From Ahaetulla prasina (taxonomy: Eukaryota; Chordata; Lepidosauria; Squamata; Colubridae), in assembly GCF_028640845.1 (NCBI RefSeq), contig NC_080546.1:74465551-74529550 (forward strand): a stretch of DNA of 64,000 nt, in the 5' to 3' direction. Under the pieces are notes generated by a model that saw only the letters and a list, made by a program, of their open reading frames with translations, was not told where the DNA came from and did not search any database. Shown piece by piece: positions 33,583 to 44,194 of this stretch; within the stretch, counting starts at the first letter, position 1, and each line of letters begins with the position of its first letter. The position numbers were made by a program, and so were the translations under genes.

Positions 33583-34344
33583 ATTCAGAAATGGAGTTGG
33601 TTAAAGATTGTATGGTAAAATGGGCACAAAATTTTCAACAACCTATAATGTTAGAAACATGGGGAAAAATTTGGGTGAGGTATGTTAAATTCACAAGCAC
33701 AAAATTTAAGAGAAAATTTTATAAAATGTTTTATAGATGGCATTTAGATCCTAAAAACTGTCATGTATGTATCCAAATGTGAAAGCAAAATGTTGGAGAT
33801 GTGATTGTGAGGATGCTACCTATTATCATATATGGTGGACTTGCAAAAAGTTAAAGCCTTTTGGATTAAAATATGGTGGATTATGCAGAACATTTTGAAA
33901 AGAAGATCAAGTTTGTTCCACAGTTCTTTTATTAGGAATAATCTCAGATTGCACTGTTATAGAGACAAAACTGATTCTGAATTTAATAACTGCTGCAAGA
34001 TTATTGATTGCACAATATTGGAAGAAAGAAGACTTACCTACAATTGGAGAATGGATTAGTAAAGTATCAAATTTAGCAGAAATGGCAAAAATTTCTGCCT
34101 ACTTGAAAGACTGTACACAAGAAAAATATATTTTGGAATGGAGGAAGTGGATTGATTATATTCAAAATAAATATCAGATTAAAAAATATCAATTAGTTTT
34201 TGAATGAAGTTAGGAATTGCTATGTATTAGTTTAAGAAAGAAGGGAATTGATAGTGTGATGGTGTGAAATGGAATATGTTTTATGTTATATTTTAGATTA
34301 TGTTTGTTAGTTACAATACCCTGTATTCTGTTCTGGGAAGTCTC

Positions 34345-34735
34345 GGGGGGGGGAGGGGGGAAATGGGGGGGGGAAGGGGAAGACTATAAATTGATTGGTT
34401 GCCATTGTACAGGAATAATGGTAGAATTAAACAAGTTGGAATGGTGTAAAGTCGGGACTGCTCGGTAACCACTCCTGAAGGGAAAGGGTAAGGAAAGAGG
34501 AGTAAAGAAGGAAGAAAGTAGGTAGGTAGGTGGATAGGTAGGAAAGAAGGGAGGGAGAAGAAAGGATAGGAGGAGAAGAAGAAGGAGAAGATAGAGGGTT
34601 AGAAAGGATGGTAGTGAGAAGTGGGAAAGAGGAGGAGAAGTAGGAAAGCGAGGAGAAGGATGGTGGGGAAAGTTGAAGAAGGATGAGAAGGGAAGAAAGG
34701 ATTAAGAGAGGGAGTGGCAGTCGAGCAGCCCTGAT
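34345..34735 (+). other. G-rich polypurine tract of the L1 3' UTR
   Basis: Runs of 6-9 G (TCTCGGGGGGGGGAGGGGGG, AAATGGGGGGGGGAAGGGG) are followed from 34470 by about 260 bp of almost pure A/G with AGGAAG, GTAGGTAGGTAGG and GAGGAGAAG. Mammalian L1 3' UTRs also carry a G-rich polypurine tract able to form quadruplexes. The minus-strand reading frames here (SSSPPILSSPSLLSY) are composition artefacts. Confidence 0.8.
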
Positions 34736-34860
34736 TGAGTATAATTTGAGTATAGGATTGATTGTTGGATAAGTGATTGTATTGTACACTGGTCAAATTG
34801 TGGGAATTATTATGGAAAATAAAAATTTTGCCTCCAAAAAATAAATAAATCACTAGAGAT

Positions 34861-36075
34861 GTGCTATGTTCCTTCTTGCTTCAAAGGCTCTGCTATCATC
34901 CCAGTGCCAAAAAAGCCCACCATCAAGAAACTGAACAACTACAGACCAGTTGCTCTAACATCTGTAGTCATGAAAACCTTTGAAAGGCTAGTGCTGTCTC
35001 ACTTGAAAACCATGACGGACCCGCAGTTAGACCTCCTGCAGTTTACATATCGAGCAAATAGATCAACAAATGATGCTGTTAATATGGCTCTGCACTACAT
35101 CCTACAATATCTTGAATCTCCAAAGACCTACGCAAGGGTCCTCTTTGTAGACTTTAGTTCAGCATTCAACACCATCATTCCAGATATTCTAACTAAACTA
35201 AACCAGCTAGCGGTGCCTGAACACACTTGTAAATTTAGCGGTGCCTGAACACTTGTAAAGGAAGCAGCAGGTGAAGCTAAGCAGAATCACATTGGATACC
35301 TGTACAATTAGCAAAGTGGCCCACAAGGCTGTGTGCTCTCTCCACTTCTCTTCTCTCTATATACCAATGACTGCATCTCCAACAATTCATCTGTTAAACT
35401 ACTGAAGTTCACGGATGACACAACAGTGATCGGTCTCATTTGGAACAATGATGAATCTAATACAGATGGGAGGTTGAATAACTAGCATTGTGGTGTGACC
35501 AGAACAATCTGGAAGTGAACACACTCAAAACCGTAGAAATGATGGTGGACTTTAGGAGAAGCCCTCCCATACTACCACCTCTTACAATACTAGACAACAC
35601 AGTATCAACAGTAGAGGCCTTCAAATTTCTAGGTTCTACCATATTGCAAGATCTAAAATGGACAGCTAACATCAAAAACGTCATCAAAAAAGGACAACAA
35701 AGAATGTTCTTTTTGTGCCAACTCAGAAAGCTCAAACTGCCCAAGGAGCTTCTGATACAGAGGAATTATTGAGTCTGTCATCTGCACCTCTATAACTGTC
35801 TGGTTTGGTTTTGCAACCCAACAAGACAGACACAGACTTCAGATGGTAATTAGAACTGCAGAAAAAACAATTACTACCAACCCGCCTTCCATTGAGGACC
35901 TGTATACTGCACGAGTCAAAAAGAGGACTGTGAAAATATTTACAGACCCCTCACATCCTGGACATAAATTGTTTCAACTCCTACCCTCAAAATGACACTA
36001 TAGAGCACTGCACACCAGAACAACTAGACACAAGAACAGTTTCTTCCTGAACGCCATCACTCTGCTAAACAAATA
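34861..36075 (+). pseudogene. Rex1/L3-like reverse transcriptase, broken
   Basis: The first frame (34859-35248) reads [40 protein letters not shown] and [18 protein letters not shown] (first catalytic Asp). A small local duplication of AGCGGTGCCTGAACAC at 35210-35250 disrupts the frame. Then come GCVLSPLLFSLYTNDC and LLKFTDDTTVIGLIW, where the catalytic box is FTDD in place of FADD (35408-35419). C-terminal frame: LEVNTLKTVEMMVDFRRSPP, LGSTILQDLKW and LCQLRKLKLPKELLIQ, ending at a TAA at 36073 after ITLLNK. The minus-strand copy at 62711 preserves the equivalent LLNK end. Confidence 0.9.
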
Positions 36076-36356
36076 ATTCCCTCAACACTGTTAAACTAGT
36101 TACTAAGTCTGCATTACTATTAATCTTCTCATTGTTCCTATCACCCATCTCCTCCTACTTATGCCTGTATGACTGTGACCTTGTTTCTGGTATCCTTAAG
36201 ATTTATATTGTCTGTTTCCCTATGACTATCATTAAGTGTTGTAACTTATGATTCTTGACAAATGTCTGTTTTCTTTTATGTACTCCAAGAACATATGCAC
36301 CAAGACAAATTCCTTATGTGTCCAATCACACTTGGCCAATAAAGAATTCTATTCTA

Positions 36357-36614
36357 AAGATAGGATTCAAGATATGTATAATTTATAAATTTTTGAAAAG
36401 GTATTTTTTTTTCTGCCAATCAGAAAACAAAATTCTTTTTGGCATAGTTTTCATAATATTTGACAAGAGCAGAGTATTTTTATGAATAATTCGATATTAA
36501 TCCCAGAAGAAAGCTCTTTGATTTCAATTGTATTTTAACCTTTAAAATCTCCTGAATTAGTCTATGACAGTGACGGCTAACCTTTTCAGCACTTGGAAGT
36601 CTTTTAGTCCAACT
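36357..36614. other. No recognisable feature
   Basis: AT-rich DNA between the LINE tail and the MITE. Confidence 0.45.
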
Positions 36615-36622
36615 CCCTATAT

Positions 36623-36810
36623 CAGGGGTCCCCAACTTCTGGTCCATGGACCAACATCGGGCCACAGCATACCAGAAACCAGGCCACAGGAACAAGCAAA
36701 GTCCCATCTGCAGGATACAGACATCACACAAAACCACGCCCTTTCTGGTTCACCGAAAAACCTCACGCCATGGAACCAGTCCCTGGTGCCCAAAAGATTG
36801 GGGTCCACTG
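36623..36810. mobile_element. 188-bp hAT-type MITE (CAGGGGTCCCCAACTTCTGG termini)
   Basis: Starts CAGGGGTCCCCAACTTC and ends AAGATTGGGGTCCACTG. The flanking octamers are ccctatat (36615-36622) and ccctatac (36811-36818), 7/8 identical. The interior has GGTCCATGGACC and CAGGCCACAGG. The overlapping open frames on both strands are non-coding. Confidence 0.9.
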
Positions 36811-36818
36811 CCCTATAC

Positions 36819-37564
36819 CATTTCAGAGTTTTAAAAAACCCACCTCCTTTATTCTTTGACAAGTTCCTTTTTCAGGAACTTGTCAAATAGGCTAATGCCA
36901 TAGGTAATGGCATCTGATCAATAGCTAATTTGTTAGCATGCCAAGCATCATTAGTGATCTAATTCTATCCTATGGGCAGAGAGTACTTCAAGCAGAAAGA
37001 TCAGGTTTTCCCATGGAAACAAAGCTGAACTTGTTAAAGATGAAATCTGAAACATCACCCCTTCAATGCTGTTGGCTTCCCATTAGCCACAAACTGTAAG
37101 CAAGGGTGTTAAAAGTTGTTACAAATCAACATAGTTCAGTAATTCATAACTATCATCCGTGGGGTGTATTTTCAGTGTTTTAAAATACTATGAGTCAACC
37201 CATTTCTCTTTGATTATCTAGTAGGATATCTGGACTTAACGAGGTTTGTACTGCTTTTTGATATACTAGAAACACATTTATGTCTTCCTTACATATATTT
37301 GTAATCTAGCTCTGTATTCAGTGTTATGTTTATCAGTGCCAAAGTAGTAAACTTGCACAGGTAACATATCAAAAATTGTTTGAATATTCCAGAGCCCTTT
37401 TAACAATCTGATAAAATTAATTCTATATTTACTGCATATATAAAATCATATAGAATAATCTATAGCCACTTCCTATGCTGTAATACAAAGTTGTTCTTGT
37501 TGCATATGTTTATTCACTACTACCAGGTGGACTTGTAAATGGCTAACAAACGATATTCAATGTG
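36819..37564. other. No recognisable feature
   Basis: AT-rich, apparently unique. Confidence 0.5.
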
Positions 37565-38480
37565 TAGTCCTTTATGGAAGTATATACACAAGGAAGCAAG
37601 GGCATAACACAAGATTTAGTGCTCTTCAATATCTTCATAAACGATTTAGATGAAGGAATAGAAGGGAAAGTCATCAAATTTGCAGATAACACTAAGCTGA
37701 CAGGAATAGCCAACACCCGAGAAGATAGGTTCAAGATCCAAATGAAATTCAGTGTAGAGAAAAATAAGGTTTTACACTTAGGCAAGAAAAATCAAATATA
37801 CAGATTAGGTGAAACCTGCCTCAATAGCAGTAACTGTGATATGTATCTTGCAGTCCTATGGAACAATCACTTAAATTTCAGCCAGCAGTGTGAGGCAGCA
37901 GCCAGTCGATAGAATCCTAAGCTACATTAATAGAGGGATAGAGTCAAGATCACATAAAGTGCTAGTACCACTTTCAAAGCTTTAGTAAGGCCATATTTGG
38001 AATATTGCATCCAGTTTTGGTCACTGCATATGACCAACATGTGTATATCAAGGAGAAAAGCAAGTTAGTACTAAGGAGAAATTTCCTGATAGTGAGAACA
38101 ATGAACCAACTGCTTTCAAGATGAGATAAGACAGCCATTTATCTCAAATTTATTATTTATTTATTTATTTATTTCAATTTTTATACCGCCCTTCTCCCGA
38201 AGGACTCAGGGCGGTGTACAGCCAAGTAAAATTCAATATATAAACATTAAGAGAAAGTTAAAAAACATATTATAATGTGGCCCAAATTTTAAAACAAATT
38301 TAAATCTTAAAATATAAATAACTCCAGTAAAATTTCAGTCCAGTCCCGCTTGAATAAATAGGTGCGTTTTCAGCTCACGGCGAAATATACAGTTTAAAAT
38401 GGTTTAGGGTCTCCCACTCAAGCAGAGAGTTGGACTAGAAGACTTCCAAGATCCTTCCAACTGTGTTATTCTATTCTTCT
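37565..38480 (+). mobile_element. CR1 LINE fragment, split by an L2 3' end
   Basis: The frame at 37574-37912 gives LFNIFINDLDEGIEGKVIKF and ADNTKLTG (FADD changed to FADN) plus KNKVLHLGKKN, a CR1 RT. It continues in other frames with INRGIESRSHKVLVPL and EYCIQFW. The 3' end resumes after an insertion at 38396 with ATGGTTTAGGGTCTCC and AGTTGGACTAGAAGAC and ends TCCTTCCAACTGTGTTATTC. Confidence 0.85.
38150..38396 (-). mobile_element. L2 3' end nested in CR1
   Basis: From the tail: (TTTA)n, TATACCGCCCTTCTCCCG, AAGGACTCAGGGCGG, and on to GTGCGTTTTCAGCTC, the reverse complement of the L2 hairpin tail and the ELKTHLF codons. It interrupts the CR1 word CATTTATCTCAAAT/GGTTTAGGG. An aaat duplication is the only flank match. 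Confidence 0.85.
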
Positions 38481-38750
38481 TATTCACCGAGATTAATCTT
38501 GGAGGGATTTTATATTGTTTCATTAAAGAAGCTTTTCAATTAGTCAATGGATGCATTTAGAAAATGTACTGAATTTCTAGTACTTCATTAGGCTTGGCAG
38601 TTAGCACTATTATCTCAATATTGCTTGTTTCAGCAACACTTGGCTTTCTTCACTTTCTCAGTGCAACTCTTAACTTTTTCCTGAAGAATAATTAAGTCGA
38701 ATGATAATTAATTCCATCTTGAAGGACAGAATGGTATTGCTGGCTCTTAA

Positions 38751-39060
38751 GGAGTGCTTGTGTGTTCCCTTCACAAGAGATTGTCACTTGACCCAACCAG
38801 TCTGAACAATTTTTATCCAGTTTCAAACCTTCCCTTTTTAGAGAAATTTGTGGAGTTGCACTGCAGCTTCAAAGGACTCTGCATGAAACAGATTATCTGG
38901 ACCTCCTTCAGATTTAGCTATGAGCTATGCAACTTTTTTTCGACTCAGAAAAAGAAGAACATTCAACTGTCTTTTATCTTCTTGTTGGTGACCCTAGGTC
39001 CCAAGGTATTCACACATATCATTGCATAGAATTAAGTTTTATTGGGCACCTGATGTGTTT
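38751..39060 (+). mobile_element. Decayed L2 RT fragment
   Basis: LSLDPTSLNNFYPVSNLPFL and EKFVE resemble the L2 words LDPxxLxNYRPVSNLPFLSKVLE. Frame changes then give LDLLQI and other weak matches. No tail is present. Confidence 0.6.
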
Positions 39061-40085
39061 TGATAGCTAGTTATATTCCCATTCTATTCAACAAAAGCAA
39101 GCCCATGAATATTGTCAAAGTAATTAAACAACAATATTTTCATGTGGTTGATTTGAATACAATTTAAAGGTTGAGGTTCATTTTTGGAAAGAGAATTTGC
39201 ATATTTAAATCACTTCAGTCAAGAAATATTAATGAAAACTTCCCCTTTCACTGTTTTACACAGCATTGTTCTTTTAAATCAAAACTTGTATTAAATTAAG
39301 ATAAAATGTTTGTGTTTCTTTTTTACAGCCTTGATTTTCAGTCTGGAATTGTGGATGTCAAAACATTGTGTTAAATGTCAATTGTGCTAAGAAGAAGAAG
39401 GTATTTTCATTTATCAGTTAAGAAGTGGGAGCATGTAAACAAGAGCTTTGATAATAAGGAATTTAAATTTTACTATAAGACAAACAAGATACAAGCAATT
39501 TAACCTATGAGAAGCAAGATGCAATTAGCTTTTTTATTTGATTTTATTTTTATCTAAGAAGTAGATATCATAAATACTTTTTATTTATAGATTCATAACA
39601 AAAGGGTATTATAGAAAATGACACAATTATAAAATGATATTTGGTTTTTTTGAAGAACCAGATTACAATGATTAAAAAAATGGTTTATCTGTAATTGATT
39701 TGGTTTTATCTGTAATTGATCATTACTTTGCATTTTATTTCACATTTTACATGCTCCTTTTCAGATATTTTGTTATCGTTACTATTTACATTACAATGGG
39801 TGAAATGAGTATATTTTTATATCAAGAAAATTTACCATTACATTTTATACTGGATGCTTTATTTGATTTTTATTACCTGTTGCTGCCAATATTGTAAGTA
39901 TTTTAATTGCAGGATATTTTACAATAGAAATTAGTCTATATAGCATATCCCCCTTATACTTTGGCATCTATAAAACTATACTGTTCAAATGATGTATTGA
40001 TAGCTGGTAGCTATTCAGAGGTTTTGCTACCAGATAAATAAGATGGATATAGTTCCATCTTATCCTTTGAATGAAGAACTTACAG
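39061..40085. other. No recognisable feature
   Basis: AT-rich; the 65-residue frame at 39700 has no motif. Confidence 0.5.
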
Positions 40086-40530
40086 GAATAAATAGCACTT
40101 AGATTTACCGTATTTTTCGGACTAAAAGACGCACCGGAGTATAAGATGCACCTTAGTTTTTGGGGAGGAAAATAAGAAAAAAGCTGATTGGGGGTAGATC
40201 AGCCTCCCGGAATACCCCCAATCAGCTGTTCCCAGAGATGAACAGGTTCCTTGGTTGTGAGCTCTGCGCCTTGCTTTTTTTCCAGCCTCTGAAACCTCCA
40301 TTTCAGAGGGTTTTTTTTTTCAGCCTCTGAAAATTTTCAGAGGGAAAATTTTCCCCCTCTTGTAGGGGGGAAAAAGGTGCATCTTATACTCCCAAAAATA
40401 TGATATGTACCACTTTACAGAGTCACATATTGCTCCCAACAACCTGGGTCCTCATTTTATTGACCTTGACTTGGAAGGATGGAAGTCTGAGTTAACCCTG
40501 AGCCAGTCAGGATCAAACTGAAGCATAGTA
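40086..40530 (-). mobile_element. tRNA-derived SINE (GCTATT-tail type), split by a MITE
   Basis: On the minus strand the tail begins at AATAGCACTTAGATTTA and the body resumes at 40404 with TATGTACCACTTTACAG, then AACCTGGGTCCTCATTTTA. The order and words match the intact copy at 54620-54860. Confidence 0.85.
40108..40403. mobile_element. TA-target MITE (CCGTATTTTTCGG termini), nested in a SINE
   Basis: Starts CCGTATTTTTCGGACTAAAAG and ends CCCAAAAATATGA, with extended inverted termini (GACGCACC / GGTGCATC). The flanking dinucleotide is TA on both sides (40106-40107 and 40404-40405), as in Tc1/mariner-type insertions. A second copy lies at 45272-45612. Confidence 0.75.
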
Positions 40531-40626
40531 ATTAGTACAATTGAGTGGATCCAGAGGTATTTCACGAGAAGAGTACTCCACTCCTCTGTTTGCAATAGAA
40601 TCCCTTATGCTACCAGACTTGAAATT

Positions 40627-40926
40627 ATGGACTTGGACAACCTTGAACTACACTGCCTACGGTCTGACCTAAGCATAGTACACAAAATTGTCTGCTACAA
40701 CATCCTACCTGTCAATGACTACTTCAGCTTCAACCGCAATAATACACGGGCAAACAATATATACAAACTCAAGGTAAACTACTCCAAACTTGACTACAGA
40801 AAATACAACTTCAGCAATAGAGTGGTCAATGCTCTACCTGACTTCATTATTACTTCCTCAAAACCACACAGCTTCAACCTCGAACTGTCTACCGTGGACC
40901 TCACACCATTCCTAAGAGGTCTGTAA
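40627..40926 (+). pseudogene. Type-B CR1 ORF2 C-terminus
   Basis: A 99-residue frame (MDLDNLELHCLRSDLSI to LTPFLRGL) for the thumb/C-terminal region after the RT. The same stretch is found decayed on the minus strand at 54209-54478. The Trp of the usual WNALP is missing here (VVNALP), a small in-frame loss compared with TWNALPNSVV in that copy. Confidence 0.75.
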
Positions 40927-41023
40927 GAGGTGTGCATGAGCCCACCAGCGTACCTACCGTCCCTGTCCTACTGTCCCCATTTATCTGTACTCATTTCATG
41001 TGCTTATGTCCATGTTTATTCTT

Positions 41024-41415
41024 TATTTATTTATTTATTTGTCACAACAGTATATATATGCATAAACATGAAATAACTATACAATATATAAGCATATATA
41101 TAAGCATAATTATGTAATAACTATATTAATTGGATATAATGAAAGGGAACATTAGGACAGGAACAGTAGGCATGCTGGTGCTCTTATGCATGCCCCTTAC
41201 TGACCTCTTAGGAACGGGGTGAGGTCAATAGTAGATAGTTTTTGGTTAAAGCTTTGGGGATTTTGGGAAGAGACCACAGAGTCTGGTAGTGTATTCCAAG
41301 TATTAACAACTCTGTTACAGAAGTCATATTTTCTGCAATCAAGATTGGAGCGGGTCACATTAAGCTTAAATCTATTGTTTGCTCATGTATTGTTGCAACT
41401 GAAGCTGAAGTAGTC
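41024..41415 (-). mobile_element. Type-B CR1 3' end, inserted inverted into another type-B copy
   Basis: From its tail (TTTA)n through CACAACAGTATATATATGC, AACATTAGGACAGGAAC and GGGGTGAGGTCAATAGTAG to ACTGAAGCTGAAGTAG. Flanked by ttctt at 41019-41023 and 41416-41420. It is 5'-truncated. Confidence 0.8.
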
Positions 41416-41694
41416 TTCTTATACCTGTTTTCTCATAAACGTTTGACAAACTAAATAAAATAAAATAAATACATAGTTTACATTCTCGTCCTTCCACCGA
41501 CTGCTTCTTTTTTTTCTCTAAATACAAACAGCTTCTTCCTCAGGACTTCCTGGACTATTTCTTCATGATGCCATTCAAGGAAGGTTTTTTTTTTTCCCCC
41601 AAAGAGCCTAGGACCTTTCCAATATGAAAAAACTGGAAGAACTTCTGCTGTCATCTGATCTGATCTGTCAATTGTTCCCGGGCATTAATAAAAA

Positions 41695-42325
41695 TACAAT
41701 GGACAGCAGTGTGCAGCAGCTGCCAAAAAAGCCAACACAGTTCTGGGCTGCATAAACAGAGGGATAGAATCAAGATCACGTGAAGTGTTAATACCACTTT
41801 ATAATTCCACACTTGGAATATTGCATTCAGTTTTGGTCGCCACGATGTAAAAAAGATGTTGAGACTCTAGAAAGAGTGCAGAGAAGAGCAACAAAGATGA
41901 TTAGGGGACTGGAGGCTAAAACATATGAAGAACGATTGCAGAAACTGGGTATGCCTAGTTTAATGAAAAGAAGGACTAGGGGAGACATGATAGCAGTGTT
42001 CCAATATCTCAGGGGTTGCCACAAAGAAGAGGGAGTCAAACTATTCTCCAAAGCACCTGAGGGTAGAACAAGAAGCAACGGGTAGAAACTAATCAAGGAG
42101 AGAAGCAACTTAAAACTAAGGAGAAATTTCCTGACAGTTAGAACAATTAATAAGTGGAACGACTTGCCTGCAGAAGTTGTGAATGCTCCAACACTGGAAA
42201 TTTTTAAGAAAATGTTGGATAGCCATTTGTCTGAAATGGTGTAGGGTTTCCTGCCTGGGCAGGGGGTTGGACTAGAAGACCTCCAAGGTCCCTTCCAACT
42301 CTGTTATTATGTTATATTATTATGT
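41695..42325 (+). mobile_element. CR1 LINE 3' portion
   Basis: AAKKANTVLGCINRGIESRS leads to [40 protein letters not shown] and [20 protein letters not shown] (41813-42085), interrupted by a TAG after TRSNG, then LRRNFLTVRTINKWNDLPAE. The 3' end is GGGGGTTGGACTAGAAGACC, TCCAAGGTCCCTTCCAACTC, TGTTATTATGTTA. It is the best preserved of the four CR1 copies of this subfamily. Confidence 0.92.
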
Positions 42326-44190
42326 TAAGTACGGACCAAAAGATCGAGAAATAAATGGGGCATGTTACCATGGCCTGCTCATCTGTGATTGATGCGATTT
42401 CACTCTAAAAGAAATCTATGGCAGATTTCTTTTATATTCCCAGTTGATGTATAGATTAAGAGCTTATTATTACGATATGTGCCAGCATAGGCATAGCTAT
42501 GTACATAATATAATAACTTATTCTTTTAGGTTGTATCATGAGACATAATTTACTACAATGGATGTAGAATTTCTTATACTGCTTTTTATTTGGTGATATA
42601 AATTGTTGAAGCACTACCAAACCATTTTAGACAGATTTATTTTTCCTTACTCCTTTTATTAATAGGCTTTTTATTCAAATGCTAGTGTGAAGGAATTCTA
42701 CATTTTTCCTGTTAGGATACTTTCTTTCTCTCTCTTTTCTTTCTCTCTTTTTTTCTCATTCTCAGTCTCTTTCTCTCATTCTGAAAAGAATTAAATTAAA
42801 AAAAAAAAGATTTACTTAACTCAGATACTTTTAGCTGTGCTTCACTGAAATGAATTAAATTAATCACCTCCCAAAGACTTAATAATATCTTTAAACAACC
42901 CAGAATTTAGAGGAGTGAATAATTGCAGCAAATCAAAACTGCATTACAGGCACTGACAGTTTCTAGACATGATGCATGAGTGCTAAGAGACAAAACTGCC
43001 ACCTGGTTTCCGTTGTTCTAAATACATTCCTTAGTAAATAAATCATGGCAAAGATTAGTTTTTTAGAAAGCATTGCAAGATTATTTGGATGTATGATCAA
43101 CTTAATTTAGAAATCAATAAAATCCACTAAAAATCAGTTCTCATAAATCAGTAAATGGAAAGAATCATTATTAGGGAATTTCTTATTTTTTATTACAATA
43201 GTGGCTTTCAAAGGAAAGAAGGTAAAGAGGGTATATCACTGGATAATATTAAAACATTTATAGTCTGAATAGGATTATCAAAGCATAGAATTTGTGCCAT
43301 TAATTCTAGAATGGAGAAATAAGATTGAGGTTGAAAGTGAAAGTGAAGGACTAAATCAGATTGGGACTATAACAAGAGAATATATTTATTTTATAACCTT
43401 GCATGAGAACCAAATAAATGAATAACATCATGCCTGGGAAAGTTTTCTTTCTTTTCTTTTCTTTTCTTTTCTTTTCTTTTATTAAATGTATATGCCACCA
43501 TCTCACTATCAACCAATCCTTCCCAATCCTTTTGTTTGTAGGAAACAAAATTTATCTTTTAAATACAAGATGGATTTTATTTCTCTCTTTTTCCCCAAAT
43601 TTTTTGTCCTGATTTTCATAAGAAAAATGCCCAGGTATTATCTATTAAAAACTCTTCCTGATATATTTCAGCTCACTATGGCTGATAAGAGCTCACTATA
43701 GCAGATAAATTGAAATATCTACATAGTTGGTAGAAATAGATGGCATCATTTGTTTCACTAATAATTGTTTTTCTGACTGGGAGTTAATTTTAACCCATTT
43801 CTGCACTGGTTTGCAAATTCAGCAAAATAAAATTATTATGAATATTTGTATGAACTTTCATATGCTTTTTCCATGTGATTTTCCCAAAATAGACTGCATT
43901 TTTGTACACTATATTGTAGGGGTTTTTTAAAGTTAAAACCCATGTCACCACATTTGAAAGATTTCAGCAAATAATTTCTGGTTTGCATGTAATCTTAGAA
44001 AGTAAAAACTGAAAGTTCGTAGAGTAAATAAAACAAAACTTTCTGTCTTGCTTTTTTTTTTTAAAAAAAAAAAAGTTTCATTAAGGTTTGTTACAGCATA
44101 AAGTAAATATTTTTAAAAGGTGGGGAGGAATGCAGTGTAAAAAAAGAGGAGAGGGAGAAAAAAGTGTTTACTTCTGACCCAAAGGTGATT
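42326..44190. other. Mostly unique AT-rich DNA with a (CTTTT)n run
   Basis: (TTTTC)n lies at 43440-43480 and a TTTC-rich block at 42720-42780. Reading frames around 43420-43930 are AT-rich chance frames. Confidence 0.5.
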
Positions 44191-44194
44191 CTTC

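Larger units (their letters stand above)
29474..34207 (+). pseudogene. L1 ORF2 (endonuclease and reverse transcriptase), broken
   Basis: The APE endonuclease begins near MAIRLLSWNVNGLNSPQKRR (29480) with CLQETHI, LMGDWNGV and FSDHSPVWIEL. A frame change near 30290 leads to the 340-residue frame 30285-31307 with the RT N-terminal part: LKANKAPGTDGLTTTYYKN, FISLIPKE, NYRPISLLNTDYKIFAKILA, QSGFIKGR and FLDAEKAFDRLDW. A stop near 31307 precedes 31315-31716 with GTRQGCPLSPLLFILTLE and RAFADDLV (FADD at 31555-31566). The C-terminal region is present twice because of the tandem duplication (31595-33582), then continues to MIENINILQK, CHVCIQM and EWRKWIDYIQNKYQ at 34207. Several stops and frameshifts; inactive. 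Confidence 0.93.
27644..34843 (+). mobile_element. Full-length L1 LINE (7.2 kb) with 17-bp target duplication
   Basis: Flanked by aataaatcactagagat at 27627-27643 and 34844-34860, identical over 17 bp. Order: a 5' UTR of about 660 bp, ORF1 (28302-29487, broken), ORF2 (29474-34207, broken), then a G-rich polypurine 3' UTR ending TTGCCTCCAAAAAATAA. The excess length over a typical 6-kb L1 equals a 994-bp internal tandem duplication in ORF2. The element sits inside an older Rex1/L3-like LINE. Confidence 0.95.
27578..36356 (+). mobile_element. Rex1/L3-like CR1-superfamily LINE, split by L1
   Basis: The left part 27578-27643 encodes KVYADQLALIFTHIFNKSLE and the right part resumes at 34861 with [19 protein letters not shown], joining seamlessly across one copy of the target duplication. 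It is 5'-truncated just before the RT. The 3' UTR ends CCAATCACACTTGGCCAAT, AAAGAATTCTATTCT, the tail that seeds ATTCT/AATAG microsatellites in snakes. Another copy is at 62422-63562 on the minus strand. Confidence 0.9.
40535..41462 (+). mobile_element. Type-B CR1-superfamily LINE, split by an inverted copy of itself
   Basis: The coding part gives IQRYFTRRVLHSSVCNRIPY, MDLDNLELHCLRSDLSIVHK, NNTRANNIYKLKVNYSKLDY and FSNRVVNALPDFIITSS, a CR1-type C-terminal domain ending at TAA after FLRGL (40926). The 3' UTR runs to TCCATGTTTATTCTT and resumes at 41421 with ATACCTGTTTTCTCATAAAC and GTTTGACAAACTAAATAAAA. Confidence 0.8.

Noticed and set aside
34427..34853. Minus-strand Ser/Pro/Leu-rich frames
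   Set aside because: Reverse translation of the L1 polypurine 3' UTR.
34861..36075. Possible endogenous retrovirus pol
   Set aside because: The RT motifs ([28 protein letters not shown]) are of non-LTR LINE type, with no protease, RNase H, integrase or LTRs.
36564..36890. Overlapping frames on both strands
   Set aside because: They cover the 188-bp hAT MITE with clear termini and target duplication.
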